DNA of 5,871 nt from Bacillota bacterium (GCA_023396795.1 JAEWUY010000001.1:1-5871); one strand, 5' to 3'. Positions 1 to 5,871 are shown, numbered from the stretch's first letter. Notes: a model not told the origin generated them from the letters alone. Numbers and translations: made by a program.

Positions 1-676
1 CTTCTATATTTGTCGATAAATTTTTAACAACAATGCCTTCAACGTGATCTTCGCCGAGAATTTTTATCGCATCGCTAGAAGCAATTAATTTGACATTGTC
101 ACGATTCAGCAAAGCAGTTAGTTTTTCTGATTCAATGTCTTCTTGGGAAACGCGCGATATAACATAGACGGTTTTTGCTATGCCGGATAAATATAAAGCT
201 TCTTCAAGAGCGGTGTCTAAATAGCCAACAACGGCCACTTCTTTGTTGCGATAAAGCGGACCATCACATGTCGCACAATATGATACGCCACGATTTAAAA
301 ACTCTTTTTCGCCCGGTATTCCTAGTTGTTTTTCGATTGTGCCGGTCGCGATGATAACAACTTTGGCATTAATCATTTTATCTTCGGTTTGCACTAAAAA
401 TAAACCATCTTCTTGTTTGGTAATATTAATGACACTACCATACTCAAGTTCAATGCCGTTTTTATCGGCTTGTTCCATTAACTTATAGGCTAAGTCCGGA
501 CCGCTAATGGCTTCGAAACCAGGATAGTTATAAATCTCACCAAGTTTGGCTAATTTACCGCCAAAAACGCTGCGGTCAATCGCCATTACACTTAAGTTGC
601 TACGCTTAACGTAAAGTCCAGCGGTTAATCCAGCAATCCCTCCGCCGATAATGGCGACATCAATTTGTTTGTTCAT
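1..676 (-). CDS. trxB: Thioredoxin reductase-like flavoprotein with atypical NAD(P)H site, 3' end missing
   Basis: This is the N-terminal 225 codons of a low-molecular-weight thioredoxin reductase; the family is usually about 305-315 residues, so roughly 85 C-terminal residues lie beyond the window. Such enzymes pass electrons through FAD to a Cys pair and on to thioredoxin in the cytoplasm. Seen: the FAD dinucleotide motif GGGIAG (residues 11-16), FGGKL (39-43, normally GGQ), NYPGF (50-54), ATG (110-112), and the redox-active CATCDG with Cys134 and Cys137. The second nucleotide-binding motif, normally GGGDSA, reads GYLDTA (151-156), and the classical HRRxxxR segment reads SRVSQED (174-180). 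The NADPH-binding signatures are therefore degenerate, and the electron donor may not be NADPH. The ATG at 676 is preceded by GAGGT, and the start overlaps the end of the upstream HAD gene by 17 nt, suggesting coupled translation. The family call is firm; donor specificity is inference. Confidence 0.93.
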   Translation of the reverse strand, partial: MNKQIDVAIIGGGIAGLTAGLYVKRSNLSVMAIDRSVFGGKLAKLGEIYNYPGFEAISGPDLAYKLMEQADKNGIELEYGSVINITKQEDGLFLVQTEDKMINAKVVIIATGTIEKQLGIPGEKEFLNRGVSYCATCDGPLYRNKEVAVVGYLDTALEEALYLSGIAKTVYVISRVSQEDIESEKLTALLNRDNVKLIASSDAIKILGEDHVEGIVVKNLSTNIE

Positions 677-1310
677 GATTAATTACCTCAAAAAAATCTT
701 CGTATGAATCTAATAAATAATTTGGTTTGACAAAGTCAGGAATTTGTCGCGGTGTCCACGTCACTAATGCCATATCAACTTCAGCATTACGCGCTGTCAA
801 ATAATCAGTTACAGTATCGCCAACATATAAAATATCGCTTTTATTCGTAATTTGAAAATAATTCATTGATTTGATAATACCTTCAGGATTAGGTTTTGGT
901 TCAGTCACATCATCATAAGCAACTAGTAAATCAAAAACGCCATCTAACTTCATTAACCGTAAAGTATATTCCGAAGCAAAACGATGTTTTGACGTTACAA
1001 TACCGGCTTTGATTCCTCGTTGATGAAGTTGCTCCACTAATTCGCGAACGTAAGGATAGGCTTTAACAAATTTGTCGTAGTTAGGAAGCGAAATGCGCCG
1101 AAACTCCTCAAACGCGAATTGCGGTTCCAAGTTTGGAAATTCGCGTTGCAAAGTATCATAAATCGGTGGACCAGAGAAGGTTAGCATGTAATCAATTGTT
1201 GGTGTAAAATCAGGACGATAAAGGCGATACATTTCAATAAATGTCGCAACAAGCATACCATCAGTGTCGGCAATCGTGCCGTCCATATCGAATAAGACTA
1301 ATTTGTACAT
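660..1310 (-). CDS. HAD-superfamily hydrolase, PpaX-like pyrophosphatase/phosphatase
   Basis: A cytoplasmic haloacid dehalogenase-type phosphatase of 216 residues, the length of Bacillus subtilis PpaX. All four HAD motifs are visible: FDMDGT with nucleophile Asp8 and acid/base Asp10; Thr106 in IVTSK; Lys139 in EPKPNP; and GDTVTD with the Mg-binding acids Asp165 and Asp169. Residues about 14-95 form a helical C1-type cap. In Bacillus, ppaX follows lgt in the hprK-lgt-ppaX cluster and removes pyrophosphate made by HPr kinase/phosphorylase; the same place after lgt makes PpaX the best guess here. Phosphoglycolate phosphatase or a generic nucleotide phosphatase remain possible, especially as hprK is not in the window. 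The start is chosen at ATG 1310, four bases after the lgt stop, because the family begins a few residues before the FDxDGT motif. ATG 1328 would add six residues. No strong Shine-Dalgarno is seen, so translation probably depends on coupling to lgt. The stop is TGA. Confidence 0.92.
   Translation of the reverse strand: MYKLVLFDMDGTIADTDGMLVATFIEMYRLYRPDFTPTIDYMLTFSGPPIYDTLQREFPNLEPQFAFEEFRRISLPNYDKFVKAYPYVRELVEQLHQRGIKAGIVTSKHRFASEYTLRLMKLDGVFDLLVAYDDVTEPKPNPEGIIKSMNYFQITNKSDILYVGDTVTDYLTARNAEVDMALVTWTPRQIPDFVKPNYLLDSYEDFFEVINHEQTN
685..689 (-). promoter_or_regulatory. Shine-Dalgarno of trxB, inside the HAD gene
   Basis: The minus strand reads GAGGTAATTAATC immediately before the trxB ATG, giving a GAGG core about nine bases from the start. 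The site lies within the last codons of the upstream phosphatase gene. It supports the ATG at 676 and reinitiation or coupled translation by ribosomes finishing the upstream gene. Confidence 0.8.
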
Positions 1311-1314
1311 TTCT

Positions 1315-2607
1315 TTATACCGTCTCATAAGTTCGCGGCTCAAGATTGCGCTTTTTACGTATAAAATCGTAAACATGGAAAGCGATAATGCCAAGGATAC
1401 CCGCACCAATTAATAGGAACGAAGAAATCCACGATTGGCCATATTCAAAGTTACCGTCGCGCATTGGCTCCATAATAGCCCGCGTGGCTCCATACCAAAT
1501 TAGATAGCCCATCGACAAATCGCCAAGGGATAACCACTTACGTAGGCCTTTACCTATTCCATAAGTAATAATGAAATAACCCGCTAAATTGCTAATAGAT
1601 TCAATTAAGAAGAGGGGAACATAAATATTGCCAGGATCAGCCATACCGCTTGTTGAACTAAATGCCATATTATTTAAAATAATCGATGGCAAAAATCCCC
1701 AAGAAGCCGCCGCTACTTGATTGCCGTGTACTTCGATATTAAAGAAATTGCCCCAACGACCGATTGCTTGAGCAATTAATATCGCCGGAACAATGACGTC
1801 CATTGCCCAACGAATGTTAATGTAATTACGACGAACAAGAAGAAAAGTAACACCCGTTATAATGCCAAGAATTGCTCCGCCCATAATCGCTAAGCCACCG
1901 TCCCAGACTTGTAAAACAGCTAGGAAGTCATTAGCATAAGTATCAAACTCTAAAACGTAACAATACCAAAGCCGGGCCCCAACTAATCCAGCAGGAAAAG
2001 CAATATAGAAAGTGGAATCCAGAATGCCATGACGTTTAAACTTCTTAAAAAAGAAATGATCGGCAACGAAATAAACAATAATCGCTCCGCCAACAATTAA
2101 AACGCCATAGAAAGCGACCGCGTATTGAGCTGTGCGATTAAAAGGATCAACGAGCCCTTCCGTAATTGAAATACGGTTGGCTAAGGGATAAACCAAATGA
2201 TTAGCGACTCCTTCGCTGGCCAAAGCAAAGAAAACAATAATCACCGGGATTGAAATATACATGATAAGGCGAACGATTTTAAGAATTCGTCCTTCAAGAG
2301 TAGGCTTATAAAAATTAAGTCCGAAAGAAGCATAAAGGGCCGAAGCTCCTAATCCAAAGAATAGACTTCCAATTAACGCCATGGCGTATTCACCACCACT
2401 TAATGTCCAACCCTTTGCTAGAATAAGACCTAAAATGGTTATAAGCGCCATAAGACCAGCCACAGCAACTGAAATACTTAGCTTAATAATTTCGATACGT
2501 GATAGGAAAGTGTCGGCTTCATTTTTAACAATCTTTTTAAGCGTTAAGTGAAGAAAAACAAAAGATCCCAGAAAGAGTATTAGTCCGATGTAACCGATTG
2601 CTTGCAT
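1315..2607 (-). CDS. lgt: Phosphatidylglycerol-prolipoprotein diacylglyceryl transferase with N-terminal membrane extension
   Basis: Lgt moves diacylglycerol from phosphatidylglycerol to the lipobox Cys of prolipoproteins at the outer face of the membrane, the first step of lipoprotein maturation. The catalytic core spans about residues 155-430. The signature GRWGNFFNIEVHG (283-295) is intact. With a constant offset of 141, E. coli Tyr26, Arg143, Asn146, Glu151, Gly154, Arg239 and Glu243 correspond to Tyr167, Arg284, Asn287, Glu292, Gly295, Arg376 and Glu380. E. coli His103 corresponds to Met242 (GLAIMGG). At 430 residues it is about 150 longer than Bacillus Lgt (about 270). The excess is N-terminal, with hydrophobic segments near 3-21, 39-64, 74-94 and 110-131 and a basic linker between the first two. 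ATG 2607 has an AGGT Shine-Dalgarno eight bases upstream. It starts 37 nt after uvrA and ends 4 nt before the HAD gene. The family call is secure; the role of the extension is unknown. Confidence 0.96.
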   Translation of the reverse strand: MQAIGYIGLILFLGSFVFLHLTLKKIVKNEADTFLSRIEIIKLSISVAVAGLMALITILGLILAKGWTLSGGEYAMALIGSLFFGLGASALYASFGLNFYKPTLEGRILKIVRLIMYISIPVIIVFFALASEGVANHLVYPLANRISITEGLVDPFNRTAQYAVAFYGVLIVGGAIIVYFVADHFFFKKFKRHGILDSTFYIAFPAGLVGARLWYCYVLEFDTYANDFLAVLQVWDGGLAIMGGAILGIITGVTFLLVRRNYINIRWAMDVIVPAILIAQAIGRWGNFFNIEVHGNQVAAASWGFLPSIILNNMAFSSTSGMADPGNIYVPLFLIESISNLAGYFIITYGIGKGLRKWLSLGDLSMGYLIWYGATRAIMEPMRDGNFEYGQSWISSFLLIGAGILGIIAFHVYDFIRKKRNLEPRTYETV

Positions 2608-2615
2608 AGTTTTTT

Positions 2616-2619
2616 ACCT
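2616..2619 (-). promoter_or_regulatory. Shine-Dalgarno of lgt
   Basis: The minus strand reads CAGGTAAAAAACT before the lgt ATG, giving a short AGGT core eight bases upstream. It is weaker than the GAGGT of uvrA and trxB. It supports ATG 2607, and so the inclusion of the N-terminal membrane extension, over an internal start near the Lgt core. Confidence 0.65.
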
Positions 2620-2627
2620 GTTTGAAA

Positions 2628-2650
2628 GAATAACATTAAAAGTGTTATTC
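2628..2650 (-). repeat. Perfect 8-bp inverted repeat (hairpin) at the uvrA/lgt junction
   Basis: GAATAACA and TGTTATTC pair perfectly around a 7-nt loop. In the transcript the 5' arm contains the last uvrA codon and the stop (GAA TAA), and the 3' arm ends about nine bases before the lgt Shine-Dalgarno. The stem has only two G-C pairs, and the tail (TTTC) is not a real U-tract, so it is a poor intrinsic terminator. It could act as a weak attenuator, an RNA-processing or 3'-end-stabilising element, or modulate lgt translation. The repeat is seen directly; any function is inference. Confidence 0.5.
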
Positions 2651-5494
2651 AACAACATCCTTTTCTTTAGTGTTTAATATTTGTTTTAAATAGTTTCCTG
2701 TATAAGAGCGCGGACTGTTTGCAATAACTTCAGGAGTACCTTTGGCGATAATTTCGCCTCCGGCGTCTCCGCCATCTTGACCAATATCAATTATATAGTC
2801 AGCAACTTTAATGACATCGAGGTTGTGTTCAATAACTAAAACAGTATCGCCATTATCGACAATTTTCTGCAAAACATCGATTAATCTTTTGACATCATCA
2901 GTATGTAAACCGGTCGTCGGTTCATCTAAAATATATATCGTCTTACCAGTAGGACGGCGTTGTAACTCCGTGGCGAGTTTAACCCGCTGGGCCTCACCGC
3001 CACTTAAAGTTGTCGCCGGCTGTCCTAATTTGATATAGCCTAAGCCAACATCCATTAAGGTTTGAATCTTACGACGAATCTTAGGACGATTTTCAAAAAA
3101 AGTTAAGGCATCTTCAACAGTCATTTCTAAGACTTCAAAAATATTTTTTCCCTTATAGGTAACTTGGAGAGTTTCTTCGTTATAACGTTTGCCATTACAT
3201 TGATCGCAACGAACATAAACATCGGGCAAGAAATTCATTGGAATCCGTGTGACACCCGCGCCTTGGCAGTTTTCACAACGTCCTCCAATGACATTAAACG
3301 AGAAGCGTCCTTTATCAAAACCCCGGGCTCGTGCTTCAATTGTTTCGGCGAATAATGAGCGAATATCATCAAAAACTTTGGTGTAAGTCGCCGGATTGCT
3401 TCGTGGGGTGCGACCAATTGGTTCTTGTGAAACATTAACGACTTTATCAATGTTCTCTAATCCCAAAATATCATCGTGTTCGCCAGGGAAATTATCGTTT
3501 CCCGTTAATCTTTTTTCGATGGCGCGATATAGGGTTTGCGTGACCAAGGAAGATTTACCGCTGCCTGAGACACCAGTCACGGCCATGAAGGTTCCTAAAG
3601 GAAATTCGACATCGATATTTTTTAAGTTGTTGCAACGCGCTCCTTTGATTGTAATATAGCGGCCATTGCCCTTTCGTCTTGACTGAGGAATACTAATCGA
3701 TTTACGACCCGAAAGATAGTCGCCGGTAATCGAGTTTCTGGATTTGATAATGTCGTTTAAACTTCCCTGAGCGACAATATATCCGCCATGAACACCCGCC
3801 CCAGGACCAATATCAACAATATGATCAGCAGCGCGAATCGTTTCCTCGTCGTGTTCAACAACGATTAAGGAATTTCCTAAATCACGCATCGATTTTAAGG
3901 TCGCTAAAAGTTTTGCATTATCTTTTTGATGAAGACCAATACTCGGCTCGTCAAGAACATATAAAACACCAGAAAGGCGACTGCCAATTTGGGTCGCTAA
4001 GCGAATTCGTTGAGCTTCACCACCACTTAAGGTCATTGACATTCGGGCCAAGGTTAAATAATCAAGTCCCACATCGCTTAAAAACTGTGTGCGATTACGA
4101 ATTTCTTTAATGACTAATTGACCAATTTCCTTTTCGTTGGGTGTCAAAACTTCGTCTAATTCCGCGATGTATTTCAAAAGTTTCTTTATCGGCAAAAGGG
4201 TTACTTCGTAAATATTGAGTTTATTAATCCGAACCGCAAGAACTTGCTCATTTAATCGCGAACCATGACAAACCGTGCATTCACTGTCTCGCATGTAAAT
4301 TTCATAATAATCGCGCATCATCGAACTATTTGTCTCCATGTAAAGGCGATCGATTTTGCTTTTTATACCTTCGATATATCCTGAGCGATGGTTTTTATTC
4401 CCACTGACTGAGGTAATTGCATAAGTAAATGGTTTATCACTGCCATAAAGAATAATCTTTTTTTGATAATCACTTAAACTTTTAAAAGGAACGTTTAAAT
4501 CGATTTTGTATTGTTCGCATAAAAATTTAAATTCTTGCCAATCAATATTCTTGCTATGGACGACATTTTTGTAGTAGCGAATCGCTCCTTGCATAATGGA
4601 AAGATTTTCATTAGGGATGAGTAAATCAAAAGCCGCTTCACGGTTAATTCCTAAACCCTTGCATTTTGGACAAGCTCCTAGTGGCGCGTTAAAGGAAAAA
4701 AGACGTGGTTCGAGTTTCGGAACAGAAAAACCACAATATTTACAGCTGTGATGTTGGCTTAAAAGTCGCTCTTCTTTATCACTAAGCAAAATAACATAAC
4801 CGTGAGACCAGTCAAGAGCCAACTCGATAGCATCAAAAATACGAGTCCGCACATCGCTTTTAACTACAAGGCGGTCGATAACAATATCGATATTATGACG
4901 TTTGTTCTTTTCTAATTCCGGTACTTCGTCAATACGAAGAAGCTGGCCATCAACTCTTAAACGTTCAAATCCTTGGGCTTTGATCTTAGTTAATGTATCA
5001 ACATGCGTTCCTTTTTCATTGCGAACGATTGGCGCTAAAATCTGAAGACGAGTCCCTTCTTCAAGGCTTAAAGCGATATCAACCATTTTAGAAGGAGAAA
5101 AGGAAATGATTGGTTCGTTATGAGTTGGGCAATAAGGCACACCAATCCGAGCAAAAAGTAAACGTAAATAGTCATATATTTCCGTAACCGTTCCAACAGT
5201 CGAACGGGGATTGTGGGATGTTGTTTTTTGGTCAATGGAAATAGCGGGCGAAAGTCCTTCGATGGAATCAACGTCTGGTTTATCAACATTACCAAGAAAT
5301 TGACGAGCGTAACTTGATAGACTTTCGACATAGCGACGTTGTCCTTCACTATAAATAGTATCGAAAGCCAAGGTTGTTTTCCCACTTCCTGAAAGACCAG
5401 TAAAAACAACCAAAGCGTTTTTGGGAATTTCTAGATCAATGTTTTTTAAGTTGTTCTCGCGAGCCCCTTTAATAAAAATCGTTTTACGTTCCAT
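2645..5494 (-). CDS. uvrA: Excinuclease ABC subunit A
   Basis: UvrA is the damage-sensing ATPase of nucleotide excision repair. It dimerises, binds distorted DNA and loads UvrB. The 949-residue protein is full length for the family. Seen in order: Walker A GLSGSGKT (33-40); a UvrB-binding/insertion region (roughly 115-245); a zinc module with Cys251, Cys254, Cys275 and Cys278; a CxxC at 406/409 in the insertion; ABC signature LSGGEAQ (489-495) and Walker B VLDEP (513-517); second Walker A GVSGSGKS (641-648); the DNA-binding zinc hairpin Cys740, Cys743, Cys763, Cys766; second signature LSGGEAQ (830-836) and Walker B ILDEP (855-859). In the zinc hairpin the usual IEMHFLPD reads IPMNFLPD. The ATG at 5494 is chosen because GAGGT lies six bases upstream and the product begins MERKTIFIKGA, as in relatives. 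A TTG four codons earlier overlaps the Shine-Dalgarno and is unlikely. It is the first gene of the apparent operon. uvrB, often just upstream, is not seen, and no clear LexA/DinR box is visible. Confidence 0.98.
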   Translation of the reverse strand: MERKTIFIKGARENNLKNIDLEIPKNALVVFTGLSGSGKTTLAFDTIYSEGQRRYVESLSSYARQFLGNVDKPDVDSIEGLSPAISIDQKTTSHNPRSTVGTVTEIYDYLRLLFARIGVPYCPTHNEPIISFSPSKMVDIALSLEEGTRLQILAPIVRNEKGTHVDTLTKIKAQGFERLRVDGQLLRIDEVPELEKNKRHNIDIVIDRLVVKSDVRTRIFDAIELALDWSHGYVILLSDKEERLLSQHHSCKYCGFSVPKLEPRLFSFNAPLGACPKCKGLGINREAAFDLLIPNENLSIMQGAIRYYKNVVHSKNIDWQEFKFLCEQYKIDLNVPFKSLSDYQKKIILYGSDKPFTYAITSVSGNKNHRSGYIEGIKSKIDRLYMETNSSMMRDYYEIYMRDSECTVCHGSRLNEQVLAVRINKLNIYEVTLLPIKKLLKYIAELDEVLTPNEKEIGQLVIKEIRNRTQFLSDVGLDYLTLARMSMTLSGGEAQRIRLATQIGSRLSGVLYVLDEPSIGLHQKDNAKLLATLKSMRDLGNSLIVVEHDEETIRAADHIVDIGPGAGVHGGYIVAQGSLNDIIKSRNSITGDYLSGRKSISIPQSRRKGNGRYITIKGARCNNLKNIDVEFPLGTFMAVTGVSGSGKSSLVTQTLYRAIEKRLTGNDNFPGEHDDILGLENIDKVVNVSQEPIGRTPRSNPATYTKVFDDIRSLFAETIEARARGFDKGRFSFNVIGGRCENCQGAGVTRIPMNFLPDVYVRCDQCNGKRYNEETLQVTYKGKNIFEVLEMTVEDALTFFENRPKIRRKIQTLMDVGLGYIKLGQPATTLSGGEAQRVKLATELQRRPTGKTIYILDEPTTGLHTDDVKRLIDVLQKIVDNGDTVLVIEHNLDVIKVADYIIDIGQDGGDAGGEIIAKGTPEVIANSPRSYTGNYLKQILNTKEKDVVE

Positions 5495-5499
5495 GAATG

Positions 5500-5504
5500 A
5501 CCTC
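5500..5504 (-). promoter_or_regulatory. Shine-Dalgarno of uvrA
   Basis: The minus strand reads GAGGTCATTC and then ATG, a strong GAGG core with a 6-nt spacer from its last G. It fixes the uvrA start at 5494 and excludes the in-frame TTG at 5506, which overlaps this site. Confidence 0.85.
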
Positions 5505-5512
5505 AAAAGATA

Positions 5513-5541
5513 ATTTTACCATTAATAGCGTCTTCATTCTA
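5513..5541 (-). promoter_or_regulatory. Weak candidate promoter for the uvrA operon
   Basis: On the minus strand TAAAAT (5513-5518) resembles a -10 box (5 of 6). At a 17-nt spacing the -35 position reads TAGAAT (5536-5541, only 3 of 6). Transcription would begin near 5506, leaving a very short leader that still contains the Shine-Dalgarno. A minus-strand TATAAT also exists at 5618-5623, but it has no matching -35 and overlaps the tRNA promoter. The operon promoter is therefore not settled. Confidence 0.3.
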
Positions 5542-5548
5542 CGAAGAC
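5530..5548. repeat. Inverted repeat GTCTTC-N7-GAAGAC upstream of uvrA
   Basis: Two perfect 6-bp arms (5530-5535 and 5543-5548) flank a 7-nt centre, 36-54 bases upstream of the uvrA ATG. No T-run follows on either strand, so it is not a terminator. It overlaps the -35 position of the weak uvrA promoter candidate, which would suit an operator for a dimeric repressor. It does not match the Bacillus DinR/LexA consensus (CGAAC-N4-GTTCG). The repeat is clear; the role is conjecture. Confidence 0.4.
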
Positions 5549-5596
5549 ACAATAAAAAGCTTAAAATTTTTCCTAGAAAAACAAGGCATTAATCTA

Positions 5597-5625
5597 CTGG
5601 CAAATATGAGCGAATAGATTATAAT
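5597..5625 (+). promoter_or_regulatory. Promoter of the tRNA-Pro gene
   Basis: A perfect -10 box TATAAT (5620-5625) lies 17 bases from a -35-like CTGGCA (5597-5602, 4 of 6 to TTGACA). The predicted start, about seven bases after the -10, lies near 5632, giving a precursor leader of about 10 nt before the mature tRNA at 5643. This is the arrangement expected for a vegetative sigma factor-driven stable-RNA gene. Confidence 0.72.
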
Positions 5626-5642
5626 AGTATTGCTTTATATGG

Positions 5643-5719
<77 letters not shown>

Positions 5720-5739
5720 TTTTTTTATTTTTTTATTTA

Positions 5740-5775
5740 AAAAACCCGAGGAAATGCAAGATTCACCGGGTTTTT
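5740..5775. terminator. Bidirectional rho-independent terminator between tRNA-Pro and the right-edge gene
   Basis: AAAAACCCG (5740-5748) pairs with CGGGTTTTT (5767-5775) as a 9-bp stem, extended past a 2x2 internal loop by GAA/TTC (5751-5753 with 5762-5764) around an 8-nt apical loop. On the plus strand the stem ends in five Ts and would end the tRNA transcript. On the minus strand it is followed by TTTTTTAAATAAAAAAA and would end the gene stopping at 5802. The G-C core with A- and T-tracts on opposite sides is typical of terminators shared by convergent genes. Confidence 0.85.
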
Positions 5776-5801
5776 GCTTAGTTATTTAGAAAACTGGTAT
5801 T

Positions 5802-5871
5802 TTATAGACCGAATTTCTTGATCTTTTCCCAACGTTTCTTGGCATCTTCAGCAGATTTTGCTAGTAAAGCC
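5802..5871 (-). CDS. C-terminal end of an unidentified protein
   Basis: An open frame enters from the right edge and ends at TAA (5802-5804), giving the last 22 residues of a protein. The tail is lysine-rich (six Lys, one Arg), ending AKKRWEKIKKFGL, and is probably an amphipathic helix. I do not recognise the family and assign no function. That this is a real gene is supported by its orientation with the uvrA operon, by the terminator beginning about 27 bases downstream of its stop in its own direction, and by an uninterrupted frame to the edge. The fragment is too short for coding statistics. Confidence 0.6.
   Translation of the reverse strand, partial: ALLAKSAEDAKKRWEKIKKFGL

Noticed and set aside
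660..662. Possible TGA-as-Trp genetic code
   Set aside because: TGA ends the HAD gene at the expected family length, Trp codons that I checked are TGG, and reading through would run into trxB in another frame.
1311..1409. N-terminal extension of the HAD protein back to 1409
   Set aside because: It would overlap the conserved lgt 3' end by about 95 bases, and the family starts just before the FDxDGT motif. ATG 1310 gives the expected 216 residues.
2811..3659. Open frames on the plus strand inside uvrA
   Set aside because: They lie entirely antisense to strongly conserved uvrA codons, have no plausible Shine-Dalgarno context I can support, and their translations show no recognisable domains.
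5068..5409. A second minus-strand open frame within uvrA
   Set aside because: It is an out-of-frame shadow of the N-terminal UvrA coding region, whose Walker A and following residues are clearly in the other frame.
5495..5506. Upstream TTG start for UvrA
   Set aside because: The TTG overlaps the GAGGT Shine-Dalgarno that serves the ATG at 5494, and the extra residues are not part of the conserved UvrA N-terminus.
5554..5573. A-rich/T-rich near-palindrome around AAGCTT
   Set aside because: It is a low-complexity AT stretch with imperfect pairing; nothing distinguishes it from the background composition of this intergenic region.
5618..5623. Minus-strand TATAAT as the uvrA promoter
   Set aside because: It arises because TATTATAAT-type sequence is nearly self-complementary. 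The matching -35 position falls in the tRNA start (CCCGCC) with no resemblance to TTGACA.

Overview
The window looks like chromosomal housekeeping DNA from an AT-rich (by eye about 40% GC) low-GC Gram-positive bacterium: Bacillota of the Bacilli/Erysipelotrichia type, or a related mollicute-like lineage that keeps the standard code. The evidence is the gene order uvrA - lgt - HAD phosphatase - trxB (known from Bacillus-type genomes), GAGGT-like Shine-Dalgarno sequences, TGG codons for Trp, and a TGA stop that ends the HAD protein at exactly the length of Bacillus PpaX. In-frame TGA stop use argues against the Mycoplasma/Spiroplasma code. The species cannot be named from the sequence.

Layout, right to left on the minus strand. 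At the right edge are the last 22 codons of an unidentified gene (5802-5871). It converges on a plus-strand tRNA-Pro(GGG) gene (5643-5719) with its own promoter, and the two share a bidirectional terminator (5740-5775). About 150 bp of intergenic DNA separate the tRNA from the divergent uvrA (5494-2645). Next come lgt (2607-1315, with a roughly 150-residue membrane extension), a PpaX-like HAD phosphatase (1310-660) and trxB (676 to beyond the left edge). Spacings are 37 nt, 4 nt and a 17-nt overlap, so the four genes look like one operon with translational coupling toward its end. No gene-free stretch exceeds 300 bases.

Roles. UvrA recognises bulky DNA lesions for excision repair. Lgt attaches diacylglycerol to prolipoproteins at the membrane. 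The HAD protein is probably a pyrophosphatase or small phosphomonoesterase. TrxB is a flavin disulfide reductase of the thioredoxin system. They share a conserved neighbourhood rather than a pathway.

The most interesting points are: (1) the thioredoxin reductase keeps its FAD site and CATC redox pair but has lost both classical NADPH-binding motifs; (2) Lgt carries an N-terminal four-helix extension and a Met where E. coli Lgt has His103; (3) hprK, usually between uvrA and lgt, is absent and a hairpin sits at that junction; (4) a perfect inverted repeat lies in the uvrA leader. I found no mobile element, CRISPR array, phage or defence system, and no wholly new system.
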